A stretch of 64,000 nt of DNA, taken from positions 238,933,224 to 238,997,223 of the forward strand of contig CM040118.1 in NCBI GenBank assembly GCA_022559845.1. Reading direction: 5' to 3'. The notes below the pieces were generated by a model. It searched no databases. It saw only the letters and a program-made list of their open reading frames with translations, and was not told the origin of the DNA. The position numbers were made by a program, and so were the translations under genes. Source of the stretch: Amorphophallus konjac (lineage: Eukaryota > Streptophyta > Magnoliopsida > Alismatales > Araceae). Below, in pieces: positions 1-11,130 of this stretch (the first letter of the stretch is position 1; the number at the start of each line of letters is the position of its first letter).

Positions 1-543
1 GGAGACGCTCGAGGGTCGAGTCCGGGGAGGCAAGGATGCATTGACCAAGGCTGAGAGAAGGCTATCCGAGTCAGAGCAGAGGATAGCTGAGCTCGAGGGG
101 CAGGCGGAGTCGACCGGGTCGGAGGTGCTCGAGTGACATAAGTGCTCAGAAGCCTACCACGCGGCTCTTCTCCAGGTTGCCTTCCCTTATTATGAATCGA
201 GCTTTCGCCGGGGCTTCGGAAGGGCATCACTCAGGGCTACGATCGGGCCGTCATAGAGGCAGAGGCCCAGGCGTCTAAGCTCATTTTTTCTTTCTGGGCA
301 ACACTATGACTCAGACTGGGGTTCGACCGACTCTTCCCATTATACATTGAGCAAAGAGGAGGGTTGGGAGTCTTTGTCCAAGCGATTGCCAACTCCAGCA
401 TCTTCCGAAGAGCACAGGACCGAGAAAGTTCCCACACAGGTGGGGTCAGTGCCTAGGTCAGCCATTGCCAAGAATACTGGGGGCAGGTCATCTGCTGCTG
501 AGGAATCCTCGCCTGCCAAGCCTGAAGATGGGCCTGAGGCCTG
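1..543 (+). pseudogene. Tail of antisense coiled-coil gene of Tat element (remnant)
   Basis: The second forward frame reads as a charged, Glu/Arg/Lys-rich coiled coil (residues such as ALTKAERRLSESEQRIAEL) interrupted by TGA near base 134. A short segment with YYESSFRRGF follows, with a frame change near 215-225, and then a Ser/Glu/Pro-rich tail closed by TGA at about 543. Coiled-coil tails of this kind follow plant mobile domain (PMD) proteins, and the locus at 46.9-49.5 kb shows the same order. It lies beyond the integrase of the minus-strand Tat element and on the opposite strand, where Tat-lineage elements often carry an extra antisense ORF. The 5' part is outside the window. It is broken; the assignment is inferred from position and composition, not from a recognised domain. 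Confidence 0.5.
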
Positions 544-891
544 ATGTAATAGCTCTTTCTCTCTTTTTTTCATTCTTTTCCCTTATGTAGCCTGGTAAGG
601 CTTTTTTGGAAAATATAATAGCGGCAGTATTAAATGCGGAATTGACTATTTCTTTCCGCTTCTGTTGTGATTTAACTCTCAGATTTGTAGTGGTCGGAGA
701 ATGCGCCGATTTTCTTTACAGATATCGCACGTGCCGATCCGTCAAATAACTGACAGGGCGCTGGCACCTTTCAATTTTTTCCATTCCACACTTAATGACT
801 TGCCGCTTCGCGCGTCCCGCTGGGGGGATGTTGGGAAAAGAGGTAACCAACTCAGGGAAAGCCCCTTTTAGCGTGTTTTGTAAGGGGAGAG
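544..891. other. Non-coding stretch between antisense gene remnants
   Basis: The T-rich stretch after 545 looks like a 3' untranslated region of the preceding plus-strand gene. The rest has no coding signal or repeat I recognise. It is comparable in position to 46.32-46.80 kb, which also separates a coiled-coil tail from the next promoter. Confidence 0.4.
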
Positions 892-930
892 TCATTTAAG
901 GTGATCAGCTCCCCCTTCAGCCTATAAAAG
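892..930 (+). promoter_or_regulatory. TATA-type promoter of antisense ORF
   Basis: TATAAAAG lies at 923-930 and is preceded at 892-905 by TCATTTAAGGTGAT. Nearly the same 14-mer (TCATTAAAGGTGAT, 46805-46818) precedes TATAAATT at 46852 in front of the PMD gene at 46953. An ATG follows about 100 bases downstream in both places. The shared arrangement is the basis for calling this a promoter; no transcript evidence is available. Confidence 0.5.
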
Positions 931-1032
931 GTCTGAGGGGTGTCTCCTTTTTCTTTCATTGCTTAAGGCCATCCCTGGAGATTTCTCCTTCTTTCCCTTC
1001 CACGAGGCGTTGTCCTGTCGCTCTTGGCGGGC

Positions 1033-1101
1033 ATGGAAGGTACTTCAGAAGATGATGATGCAGATGGTGGCAGGAGGGAAGCTCCTGCTATTTCAGTCTA
1101 G
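1033..1101 (+). pseudogene. Start of a second antisense ORF (truncated remnant)
   Basis: An ATG at 1033 begins a short acidic reading frame (MEGTSEDDDADGG) that meets TAG at about 1099. The start resembles in position and first residues (MEG...) the PMD gene start at 46953. Nothing after it reads as PMD, so if it was such a gene it has been truncated or rearranged. The 1102-1628 interval holds no coding signal I can support. Confidence 0.3.
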
Positions 1102-1628
1102 AAGAGGGTTCGTCAGTCGGGGGTCACTCTGGGAGAGGGTTCGTCATGCCGGAGCATGTAGCCCTCCTGTCCCTGACCTGTCGACATTGTCCCGAGAGGG
1201 AGGGGGATGAAAATCGTCAAGCTTCATTCTTTCACTACCCGGCCCCTTTTTCCACCGTCGACCCCATTGCTAAGAAGGGGAGCTCTCTCAAGCTTCCTCT
1301 CCATTTTGCTCGGGTCAACCTCTTCTATTTTTCCTTTTTTGATGTCCTTCCAATCCCTTTGGCATCTTTCCTCCGAGTTTTCTCAAACCAACGAGGCTGG
1401 CAATCCTTTGTCTGAGCCAGTTTTCGCACGAGGTAGAGTCAGTAGTTGGACGTAGGAGCGCCTATCGGGTCGGCCGAGCATTCTGCTCACGTTGTAGTGC
1501 CAGAGGGTGTAATTTGTGTACATGCATACTGTATTGGCTACGGCCTACTTGATGTACATCAACGTTTAATAAGAAGAGAAGACTGGCATTTATTCCATTT
1601 TGCTTACGTGTGTATGCTTGCCAAATGA

Positions 1629-2720
1629 TCAAAAGTAGAACTTGCGAAGATTTGTCGCATTCCATGTCTGAGGGACGGGTGTCCCTTCCATGGTGGACAA
1701 TCGGTATGCTCCTTTCCTGAGCGTCTAGACCACTCAGTTGGGGCCTTCCCAAGTAGGGGCCAGCTTCCCCGCCACCTCTAGTGGTCGACATGCTTCGGCT
1801 TTTCTTAGGACGAAGTCTCCCGGTTGGAAGTGTCTGTCTCGGACTCTGGAGTTGTAGTATCGAGTGATGTGCCGTTGGTATTCCATTGCTCAGATCTTTG
1901 CAATCTCTCGGATCTCATCCGCTAAGTCGAGGTTCGCTCACAATTTCTGCTCGTTTACGTCGGGCTCGTAGTGGACGACTCGGAGAGAGGGGTTGCCGAC
2001 CTCCAATGAAATTACTGCTTCTGTGCCATACAAAAGATGAAAAGGTGTTTCACCGGTGGCCGTCCTCGGAGTAGTTCGGTGCGACCATAGTACGCTCGAT
2101 AATTCCTCGAGCCAGCTACCCTTGGCCTTGCCGAGCCTAGTTTTGATGCTTTTTAAGATAGTCTTATTGGCATTTTCAACCAGTCCGTTAGCTTGAGGGT
2201 GGGCTACCGAAGTGAAGTGGTTGTGAATGTTTAGGTCGGCACATCTGTCTCTGAAGTAATGAGAATCAAACTACCGACCGTTATCACTCATGATCACTCG
2301 GGGGACACCGTAGCGACAGATGATCGACTTCCAAACGAAACTCCATACGACTGACTCGGTGATCCTGGTGGTGGCTTCGGCCTCGATCCACTTGGTGAAA
2401 TAGTCGATGGCGACGGTGACGAACTTCTTCTGAGCTTGAGCCGTGGGGAATGGCCCCAGGATGTCGATCCCCCACCGAGCGAAAGGGTATGGCTCGACAA
2501 GGGTGATGAGCTCCGCGGCAGGCTGATGAATTGATCAAGTGGTCGAAGCGTTGACATCGGTCGCATTTCTGTACGTAGGTCGTGCAGTCGCGCTGGAGGG
2601 TGCGGCACCAGTAACCTTGTCGAAGCAAGATCCTGGCGAGCGATCTTCCTCCTTGGTGTGCTCCGCAAGTGCCTTAGTGTACTTCTTGAATAGCTCGGCT
2701 GGCTTCATTGGCGCTGATGC
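1629..2720 (-). pseudogene. Tat-lineage integrase (decayed)
   Basis: Reading the minus strand, an HHCC zinc-binding segment (LLRQGYW, CTTYVQKCDRCQ) is followed by the DDE core. The first Asp sits in GIDILGPFPTA, the second in MSDNGR and the Glu in NGLVENANK. The C-terminal Ty3 segment runs through APTWEGP to a terminal LRKFYF with TGA at 1629-1631. Several stops interrupt it. One is TAG directly after MSDNGR, and TGA codons lie near 1945, 1890 and 1740, mostly at family Gln or Arg positions. A TAA sits in the zinc segment. It is the last pol domain of the minus-strand Tat element and cannot be functional as it stands. Confidence 0.85.
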
Positions 2721-2919
2721 ACTTTAGGAGAGGGCATGAGAAAGATCTGCGGTACATGGCCTCATCTAGCATGACGAAACGACGGGCTTGGTATTTCAGC
2801 TTACGAGCCTGCCGAGGGTCGGTGGGCTCTTGAGAATCCTAGAGCCAGGATATGTAGGGGGTCCGCCAGTCACTCTGGGCTGCCGGGTCAATGGTCATAA
2901 GCTCGGACTCAATGCTCGG

Positions 2920-4686
2920 TCACCCGAGCTCTTTAAGGAAGACCGATCGTGTACCTACGGGGTCGAGCGAGGAGGCCAGTCGAGAGAGGGCGTCCGCTCG
3001 AGAGTTTTCCCCCCAAGCTATCTGGACTACCTCAAAGCTCTCGAAGAGTTGGGCCATCCTCTTGACCACTTGGAGGTACTTGACCATTTGTCCTACCTGA
3101 GCTTTGTACTCACCGTTGGTTAGCGACCAATTGGGAGTCAGTGTGGATTCTGACTCGCTCGGCTCCCAGTCATCGAGCCATCCTGGCCCTGAGATAAGGG
3201 CTTTGTACTCAGAGGCGTTGTTGGACGCCTGGAAGCTGAACTTCAAGGCGTACCGTAGCTCCACTCCTTCGGGGGACTTAAGGAGGACACTGGTGCCACA
3301 TCCGTCTGAATTGGAGGACCCGTCGACAAACAGATCCCAAGTTGGCCCGGGCGCTGGTGGAGGTACTGCTTCAATCGGGACCATGCTTTCGGTGATGAAG
3401 TCTGTGAGAGCCTGTCCTTTGATGGCCGAGTGGGGGCGATATGAGATATCGTAGGCCCCGAGCATGATGGCCCATTTGATGAGGCGTCCCGATGCTTCAG
3501 GGTGAAAGAGAATCTTCTTCAGAGGTTCGCCGGTCAATACGACGATGGAGTGCCCTTGGAAGTAGGGTCGGAGGCGTTTGGCCGAGGTAACCAACGCTAG
3601 CACGTGTTTCTCGATTGCGGGGTACCTTCTTTCAGCCTCATTAAGCACCTTGCTGGCATAGTAAATTGGTCTCTTGACCCCTGCGTCGATCATGACCAGG
3701 ACCGAGCTCACTGTAGAAGGGGTCGCCGAGAGATAGAGGTATAGGGCTTCGCCTTGGACCATCTTGGACATTACCGGGGGCGAGGCCAAGAATTTCTTGA
3801 GTTCGGCGAATGCCTTCTGACATTCCTCATCCCAAGCGAACGTAGCAGATGCCATTTTGGGTCCCCTCAACCATTTGAAGAAGGGTAGGCACTGTTCGGC
3901 CACCCGGGATAGGAAACGGTTGAGCGCAGCAATGCGCCCCATAAGGCGGTGAACGTCCTTGATGCAAGTGGGTTGGCGCATGTCCAGGATGGCCTGGACC
4001 TTGTCGGGGTTGGCCTCAATTCTATGCTGAGTTACCAGGAAGTCTAGGAACTTCCCAGATCATACTCCGAAGGCACATTTGGCAGGGTTGAGCTTCATGC
4101 TGCACTTCAGTAGGGTGTCGAAGGTCTCGGGTAGGTCGGCGAGGTGGTCTTCGACCTTCGGCGTCTTGACGAGCATGTCATCAATGTAGGCCTCGACATT
4201 CCAATCGAGCTATCCTTCAAATATGTTGTTTATCAGTCTCTGATATGTTGCTCCGACGTTCTTTAATCCGAACGGCATCTGGGTGTAGAAGTGTACGACG
4301 AAGTCAGTGATGAAGGTGGTCTTCTCGATGTCCTCCGGGTCCATCCTGATCTGATGGTAGCCGGAGTTGGCGTCCAGGAAGCTGAGCAGCTCGTTGCTAG
4401 AGGCTGAGTCGACCAGTTGATCGATGCTCGGCAACGGGTAGCAGTCCTTCGCGGTAGCCTGGTTGAGGTCGGTGAAGTCCACGTACATTCGCCATTTCCC
4501 AGAAGCCTTTGGTACAAGGACGATGTTGCCGAGCCACGTAGGGTACAGGACCGGATGAAAAAGGCCAGTTTTTTGCCCTTTGATGATCTGCTCTTTGATA
4601 ATCGCTTGCTTCTCTAGGGCATGCTTTCTTCTGCATTGTTGGACCGGCTTCACCGTTGGGTCGAGGTTGAGCTTGTGCATCACCAC
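2920..4686 (-). pseudogene. Tat-lineage reverse transcriptase, RNase H and second RNase H (decayed)
   Basis: The minus strand encodes the RT fingers and palm (LVPKASGKWRM, DLNQATAKDCYPLPSIDQLV, MPFGLKNVGATYQR). A TAG at 4210 comes next, then the catalytic box as AYIDDMLVKT near 4165 and a TGA near 4060 at a family Arg position. The 2920-3981 frame holds the RT connection (FAWDEECQKAFAELKKFL), a first RNase H and then a second, archaeal-like RNase H (WDLFVDGSSNSDG, SEYKAL, DSQLV in a neighbouring frame, SRADALSRLASS). Dual RNase H is a hallmark of the Tat lineage. In the first RNase H the usual catalytic Asp region reads LYLSATPS, without Asp. Small frameshifts near 3150-3200 disturb the second domain. 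Confidence 0.85.
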
Positions 4687-4962
4687 ATCTCCCGGGATCC
4701 CGGGAAGGTGCTCATCAGACCATGCAAAGACTCAGATATACTAGGTATAGAAATCCTTATATTTTTTCTATTCCTCAAGTGGTAGATCGGCTCCGATCTT
4801 TACTCCTAGAGTCGGGTCACAGTTAAGGAAAACCGTTAGCAACATGCCACCAAGCTCAGATGTTGCGGGTCCCTCTTCGGCTCCCTTTACTCCTTTTTTC
4901 CCTTCTGGCCTAGTGGCTTCGACCGAGATTATATAGCACCGTCTAGGCAATGCCTGGTTACC

Positions 4963-5298
4963 TCAGACTTCTCCCACGCCATGTTTGGTTGGGAACTTCA
5001 TTTTTTGGTGAAAGGTAGAGGGCATCGCTTTCATTCGGCTGAGAATGCCTCGGCCGAAGATGGCGTTATATGTCGTCATCCCCTTAATCACGATGAAGTC
5101 TATCATAACCCTAACAGTTTTGGGCGAGGTGCCGATAGTAACTGACAGGCTCAGGGCTCCCTTTTGATAAGTTGCCTGGCCGTTGAACCCACAGAGGGGG
5201 GTTGGGATCGGGTGGAGTTTAGATGGATTCTCTCCCATCTCGAGGAAACATTCATAGGATAATACATCAGGGACGCTACCATTGTCAATTAAGATCAT
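4963..5298 (-). pseudogene. Tat-lineage aspartic protease (decayed)
   Basis: The frame contains LIDNGSVPDVLSYECF, the retroelement aspartic-protease active site with DNG in place of the usual DTG. Further on come the flap region TPLCGFNG and the YNAIFGR strand, followed by STFHQKMKFPTKHGVG, which is characteristic of Tat and related plant gypsy proteases. It lies between gag and RT of the minus-strand element. The Thr-to-Asn change in the catalytic triplet would be expected to impair activity. The 4687-4962 gap between protease and RT is coding remnant with frame breaks. Confidence 0.8.
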
Positions 5299-5357
5299 GT
5301 CTACGTTACAATGGTTTATTGTAGCCGATACAACGAGAGCGTCATCGTGCGGGGTGG

Positions 5358-7032
5358 TTAACCCTTCCAGGTCCTGGTCGGAGAATACCAGGGCCTGTGA
5401 TTCGCTAGCCTGCGGGGCCGTAGAGTGCTAAATGGAGGCTCGGCTCGCCCGCTCGGCATGACACTTTCTTCCTCGGCTACTATATCTGCTTGATGCCGCG
5501 CCGCCAGCGATGACGTTGATGTGGACTCCGCAGGGCACATTGTCGATCTCTTCAAGGGCGCATTGTCGATCTCTTCAAGGGCGCCTCGATCTTCCTTCTG
5601 CCCGGACACGTACCGGGATAGGTATCCCTGGCGGACGAGGCGCTTGATCTCATCTTGAAGTTGATGGTAATCGCTGGTGTGATGCCCGTGGTCACTATGG
5701 AACAGGCAATGCTTGCGGTGATTGCGGTGCTTGGTCTTCGTAGGCTCGGGTTGGTTGAGGAGGTCCGAGCCTTTGATGTCTTCATAGATTTCATAGATGG
5801 GGGCAGTAAGGGGGGTATACCGCTCGTACTTCCGGGATGGCTCTTTTCGATCTCCATCCTGGTTCCACCTTTTTCCTTGGCCCATCCCTTGCTCGGACGG
5901 TCGCTTCTTGTCCCCCTCCTAACCTGAGCCTATCGTGCCTCGGTAGACGTGGAGGACTTCCTCGCACTCTGGATGGTGCAAGGCCAGGGTCACTAGCTTG
6001 GCCATGGAGGTGGGAGGATGCAGCACTAGCTCGCGCCACAGGTTCTCATCACAGGTACCCCCGGTCAACGCGGTAATGGCAGAGGCCACATCCAAGCGGG
6101 GGATGCGCAAGGCTTACAATTTGAATCTGTTGATATAAGCCCGTAACTTCTCCCCATGTTCCTGCTTGAGGGCCAATAGTCCCGCCACTGACCGGGGTGG
6201 ACCGCTACCGGCGAAGCTTTCCTTGAACACTCGCCCCAATTGCTTGAAGTTGTGGATGCTGCCGGGGGCGAGGGCCCTGAACCAAGCCTGAGTGCCCTGG
6301 ACCAGAGTGGTCACGAACGCTCGGCACTTGATTACGTCAGACGCCCCATGCAAGGCCATTAGGGAGTCGAAGCTGTCGTAGTGGTCGGCCAGGTCTCCCT
6401 GGCCGTCGTATGACTTGAAGGTCAGGAGTGAGATTCTGGTGGATATCTCTGTGTTCAAGATATAGTCGGAGAAGGGGGATCACTTCTCATCCTCCACAGG
6501 AGAGGTCTTCTGCAAGGCGCGGCCAGGTCTCTTGCTCCGAGAAACGCCTCTCAAAGTCTCACACCCGGAGAGACAACTCCGATTGTCGCTGACCCGAGGG
6601 GCTGGGGTGGCGCACTTGCATGCTGTCCCGACGCTCCTCAGGAGCTTCGGCTTCTGAAAATCATCGGCATGCTCCAGTCTTCTCCCTCCTCGGGGTTGAG
6701 GAGGCTTCCTACTCCGAGGGAGGGGCATGCGATGGTCCTCCTGACAAGTTGCGAATGAGCCGCCGCCCCCTGAGGGTAAAACGGCTTCCAACTGTTTGCT
6801 GGGAGGCGTCTCCACGTGGGGGGCTCTTCCGAGGGAGCTGCGACTTCTCCTCCCTAGTCGCCTGGGCCCTCATGAGATCCACGAGGACATCCAATTTTGC
6901 GTTGAGGGTTTGGAGGCCGTCGGTGCTGCCGCCGGGAAGTTGTTCCCCCGCCACCGATGGAGGTATCTCGTTAGCGTGGTTGCTTGGCAGGGAGTTCTCC
7001 GTGGGGAGAGAGGGTGCGCCTTCTTCCGTCAC
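5358..7032 (-). pseudogene. Tat-lineage gag (decayed, several frames)
   Basis: Three gag pieces are readable on the minus strand. The N-terminal leader starts near 7032 (MTEEGAPSLPTENSLPSNH). The capsid-like core at 6114-6458 has the pattern LLTFKSYDGQGDLADHYDSF, RAFVTTLVQGTQAWFRAL and FKESFAG. The C-terminal part at 5358-5885 carries a zinc-knuckle remnant, CLFHSDHGHHTSDY, whose last Cys is Tyr. The pieces lie in different frames and a short direct duplication (GATCTCTTCAAGGGCGC, 5546-5582) disrupts the C-terminal part. Gag would form the virus-like particle; this copy cannot. Confidence 0.8.
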
Positions 7033-7104
7033 CAGGGCTTTCCCCAGGTCGCCGGTAGTCCTCTTGCCGAATTCCTTCGCACCATGATGGCTCTTTGTTC
7101 GTTT

Positions 7105-7120
7105 CCCTTAGACGGCGCCA
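7105..7120 (-). other. Primer binding site of Tat element 1 (tRNA-Asp-like)
   Basis: On the minus strand TGGCGCCGTCTAAGGG begins two bases after a CA terminus of the LTR. The first nine or so bases fit the 3' end of plant tRNA-Asp, the primer used by many Tat and Athila elements. It fixes the element's orientation and the inner edge of its 5' LTR. Confidence 0.75.
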
Positions 7121-7122
7121 GA

Positions 7123-7786
7123 TGAAGAGGGGTTATCTTGCGCTGCTCCTGAGCAGGGGAGATGATGTTGACTACCCTTGAAATGTGAACTGCAAGAAGG
7201 GAAACGAGTCAGAGGTGTCCTGGGATAGAGCCCCGGGGAAGACCCTCCAATTCCTAAGTCAGCAAAATAGTAGAGCTCGGATGCAAAGGGAAGAGTTAGG
7301 AGGATGATGGGAGCGCGAGATCCCTCTCCACCAAAAGGTGAAGTGGTTCCTGCTCAGGGTTTTTTTGGCTCTTGCCTTGCTAACCTCCCGTAGTAGGGTT
7401 TTTCCAGTTTAAATAGTGGCATGTTTGTGCGACTGATCCCTGTAAGCGGAGGAGTCTCAGGGGGAGTTACGTCCTTCACGTGGGGCTCCTTATAGCACGC
7501 GGACTCCTGGTTTCCCCTATCCTCTTGAGCTTCTTGTCATTAAGGGACCCGCAACGGCCGTGATCAATAGGCTTCCATCAGTGAGTCCGAGCGATGGGCT
7601 CCTAGGAGAGGTCTCCCGAGCGATGAGTGCTTGGTGGGGACAGGGAATAAGAGGCTCTGGGGAGCTTCCCCGATAGAACTGATGCTCGGACTTCCCAACC
7701 CGAAGGCCACCTAGGAAGTGCTTGTACCGAGTGAGTTTTTGGGCTTTATATTAAGTGGGCCCGGGGGCTACCACTTCGAGGAGTTG
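7123..7786 (-). mobile_element. 5' LTR of Tat element 1 (outer edge approximate)
   Basis: The inner end is set by the CA terminus next to the PBS; on the plus strand the LTR begins TGAAGAGGGG at 7123. The outer end is uncertain. I place it near the ...GCCTCA at 7786, because beyond this the sequence belongs to the next element's LTR. The matching 3' LTR is not in the window: I could not find its words anywhere in 1-1600. Confidence 0.5.
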
Positions 7787-7991
7787 TGCCTCATTCGGTC
7801 CGGTTGGACCTCTTTTGGCCTCTCCGTACGGGAGACGAGATTTACCCTCTCCAAAACTTATATTTGGAGTTTTAATGAAATTATATTTTTATCTATCTCG
7901 TTGTTCCTTTATGGTTTGATGTAATTGACACGACTGTATCACTGCACATTTCGAGCAATGTGTTCCGTTGCTATAGGTTCGGGGCGTGACA
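7787..7991 (+). mobile_element. Truncated 5' LTR of a gag-only Tekay-like element
   Basis: The segment ends in GGGGCGTGACA at 7991, four bases before a tRNA-Met primer binding site. This ending is shared with the solo LTRs ending at 13812 and 39576. Only about 200 bases remain; the 5' part was lost at the junction with Tat element 1. Confidence 0.6.
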
Positions 7992-7995
7992 GAAG

Positions 7996-8007
7996 TGGTA
8001 TCAGAGC
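7996..8007 (+). other. Primer binding site (tRNA-iMet), plus-strand element
   Basis: TGGTATCAGAGC, complementary to the 3' end of plant initiator tRNA-Met, lies four bases after the LTR end. It is the standard primer site of Tekay/Del and many other plant LTR elements. Confidence 0.9.
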
Positions 8008-8193
8008 CTAGGCTTTTCTAAATCCCTAGGTCATTAAGTCCAAGGTATAAGTTGAGTTGTCTTTGTCAGTCACCCTATAGGAATCTCGTGGGATTTGGGT
8101 AGAGCCATGGGCTAAGTAATAAAATAAGTTTTAGTTAAGATAAAATGATGTCAACACATGAATAATGATCGTTTAAAAAAAATTTTGTAGGCT

Positions 8194-9186
8194 ATGATAG
8201 CTACCGAGCGAGCCCAATGGAGAGAGATGCAGCGTACTGTCCAAGGTTTGACTCAGGTGTTGCAACAAGTAGCACAAGGTGGAGCTCATCATGGAATGGG
8301 AGATTTGTATCAGAGTTTCCAAGGGATGAATCCCCTTAAATTTAGTAGGTCTTCCGACTCGGATGAGGCCAAGAATTGGGTTCGAGAGATAGAAAGGACC
8401 TTTCGGGTCATGCAATGTATCGACCAAGAGAAGGTGTTATTGGGAACCTAACAATTAGAAAGAGATGCCCGAGCATGGTGGGAATCTGTGGAAGTAATCT
8501 TGCCAAACGACCAAGTAACCTGGAATGAGTTCTTAGAATTTTTCAATGACAAGTATTTTTCGGAGAGAATTCGAGAAAAGAAGGCTATGGAATTTGGATC
8601 ACTAAAGCAACGTAGTTTATCAGTTGCGGACTATGAAGCGTAGTTTTCTAGATTAGCCCATTATGCACCTCATTTAGTCGACACGGAAAGGATGAGAGCA
8701 ATGAGATTCATGAACGGTTTAAAAGTGGAGTTTATTCCTCAGTTGGCTCTGTTGGAAATTCAGACTTATGCGGAAATGGTCAGGATGGTGCAACTATTAG
8801 AAGATGCTATGGATATGGCCGAATGAATTAAAGGAAAGATCGCCAAGAAAGGGGTAGCAAATGAATCCAAGAGTGGGAAACCCGTAAATGGAAAGAAAAG
8901 GTTAAATGAAGGTAATGGTTCCCAGAAGAACAAGAAGGCTAGGTAGGAAGACCAACATGATGATCTAGCCAAGGAAAAGTGTGAGCCTTGTAATAAAGGA
9001 GGACACAAACCAGAAGAGTGTTGGTACAAAGTCAGGAAATGCATCCGTTGTAGGAGCGAAGACCATAGGATCGCCCGTTGTCCTCTTATAAAGGAGCAAG
9101 CGCCGCGGGACAAGTAACAGGGTGGACCAAAGCGGCAACGCAGGCTTCAGACGTTGAAAGGTAACTCTAAAACCTACCTTATTCAT
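8194..9186 (+). pseudogene. Tekay-like gag with two zinc knuckles (decayed)
   Basis: One forward frame can be followed from ATG 8194 through a retrotransposon gag core (MNPLKFSRSSDSDEAKNWVR, RDARAWWESV, FSRLAHYAPHLV) to two CCHC knuckles, CEPCNKGGHKPEEC and CIRCRSEDHRIARC. It is interrupted by TAA 8449, TAG 8641, TGA near 8824, TAG near 8944 and TAA near 9115, with no net frame change. All of protease, RT, RNase H and integrase is missing: the gag tail is followed within about 150 bases by the polypurine tract. The element is therefore a large internal-deletion derivative that would depend on another copy. Confidence 0.85.
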
Positions 9187-9328
9187 CATTGCATGCTTGG
9201 ATATAGCGATCTTAGTACTTTGGCATGCTATGGGAATGGATCTAGCTAGAATACATGTTTTGAATAGAGTGATTTCTCCCCACTGTTATGGAAATGAAAG
9301 CAGATGAATTTGGGGACCAAATTCTTTT

Positions 9329-9341
9329 AAGTGGTGGAGGA
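9329..9341 (+). other. Polypurine tract
   Basis: AAGTGGTGGAGGA directly precedes the LTR start TGTAGCAACCC at 9342. The preceding words, TTTGGGGACCAAATTCTTTT, are the usual sequence at the end of the integrase frame in Tekay/Del elements. This shows that the deletion removed pol but kept its last codons. Confidence 0.8.
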
Positions 9342-10939
9342 TGTAGCAACCCGAAAATCTAAAAATAGAATAAATAATAACGACTATATAATATTAGTCA
9401 TATAACGATTATGGAAGATAAAATTTTGGTATAAGTAAAGAAGAAATAGCTAAATGGGCATTAATATCAAATTAGTGGGCTGTGAAACCCACTACAAATA
9501 AATCCTCAACATATAAAAGCCCAACTCACAAACCTTAAAAGGACATACCCTATTAAAATTTAAGAACCTTAAAGCAACTAATGGGCTGATACAAAGAACT
9601 GTATGGGCTTTAATGTTAAAACATGTTCGAACATGAAAGGGTAGGTCGACCTATGTAAGGGTTTCACAATCGAACATGGATGCATGGAGCATTGGGATCA
9701 AACCTGGAAAGCAGCTAAGAATTTGGAAATGATGGGATCACACATGTAAGGTTAAAGCCTAATAGGACTCCTTGATTCACGTAAGACTCCACTAGGATTC
9801 TAAACACTATAAATAAGACTCCCCATGCGCACAACAAAACATTATTGCTCCTGCTGGCGTGCGTGACCTGCTACGGGAAGTGCTCGACGCATCTTACTCC
9901 CGTGGGTCGTCTACCCCTTCTTCCTGCAAGGTGCTGCTTCTGTTGAAGCTACGGTGTTGGTTCCAGAGAACCGTGAAGAAGCGCGGGCTTCTTCCTCCTT
10001 CTACATCGACGTTCTGCATACGGCTACCTCCTGTTCTTCTTGTTTCATCTTCATCGATTAAACCCTGTAAGGTAGGCAGTCTCCCAAGCCAAACTATAAA
10101 ATAATTATAATGCTAGATAATAGAGCATGTTTACTTCAGCCATGAACCTCCCTGCTTGTTGTTGCTTGGTATATTGCAAGCAAACTTGGATTTTGTAGCG
10201 ATCGGAACCATTTTCTGCATGATAAAGAATTGGCGACCACGGTAGTGAGTGCTATTTTAATGAACAACATCTTAGCCCTGGACGCTAATTTAATTAGCAT
10301 TAACCAGCCTGACATTACTTCCTGGTTAATTAATAATTACACTCATCTGTGAAAATCATTAATTATTAAACCATGATAGATAAAATAATGATGTGCATAT
10401 TTCCTGAATCCTTGTATTTTTCTCTCAATTATCGTGCCTTCTGTTTTCTTAAATCCCCCATAGAAAGCAAGGTGCCATTGTTCATGCCTCAAATAAGAAA
10501 TGAACAGTAACCTTGTCTGGCCCTATAAACGCACCCGGCTGATGTATATCAATTGGTAACTATAAAGAATTGGCATCTGCTCAAACAGACGCGTACTCAA
10601 GAAATAGCGCCTCTTCACAGAGACGCCAAATCCTGAGTAATTAGTGAATATAAATAAAAACTAGAATGTAGTGCCCCAGAATTTATTTAATAATTTTCTG
10701 GCATTATTAGCAATTAATGGACTAATTTGGAGTTATAAGGCCAAATGGTGTTAATCAATTAACCCAACTCACTTAATTAAAGTCTAAAGGGTTTTAAGAT
10801 CAGGCCCATTTAGTTTGGCCCATATTCTAGAAGGTTATTAAGCTTGTCCTCAGAATTATAAGGATAAATACCACTTAATACAGATAATTAGGCGGATAAT
10901 GAATAGAAGAGTTTGATCAATTTAGAACTCTATCCACGT

Positions 10940-11130
10940 TGACTGTAACGGTCTATCGGACGACCGTCACAGTCATGTAACGCATATGTCGGTGACCATC
11001 ACACTCTATGAACCCCAAAACACTGAAGAGTTTGATTTCCTTTGAACTCTGGGAACTAGTAATGTAACGGTCTATCGCGAGACCGTCACAAGCCTCTAAC
11101 GCACTGGCCGTAGACCGTTACATCCTGTTA
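10940..11130 (+). repeat. Palindrome array 1 in family-1 LTR
   Basis: Paired units of TAACGG, 8-12 bases, then GACCGTCAC are separated by spacers of about six bases. The clearest is ACGGTCTATCGCGAGACCGT at 11067-11086, with perfect 7-bp arms. The same positions in the copy at 26.7 kb keep the motif. Confidence 0.85.
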
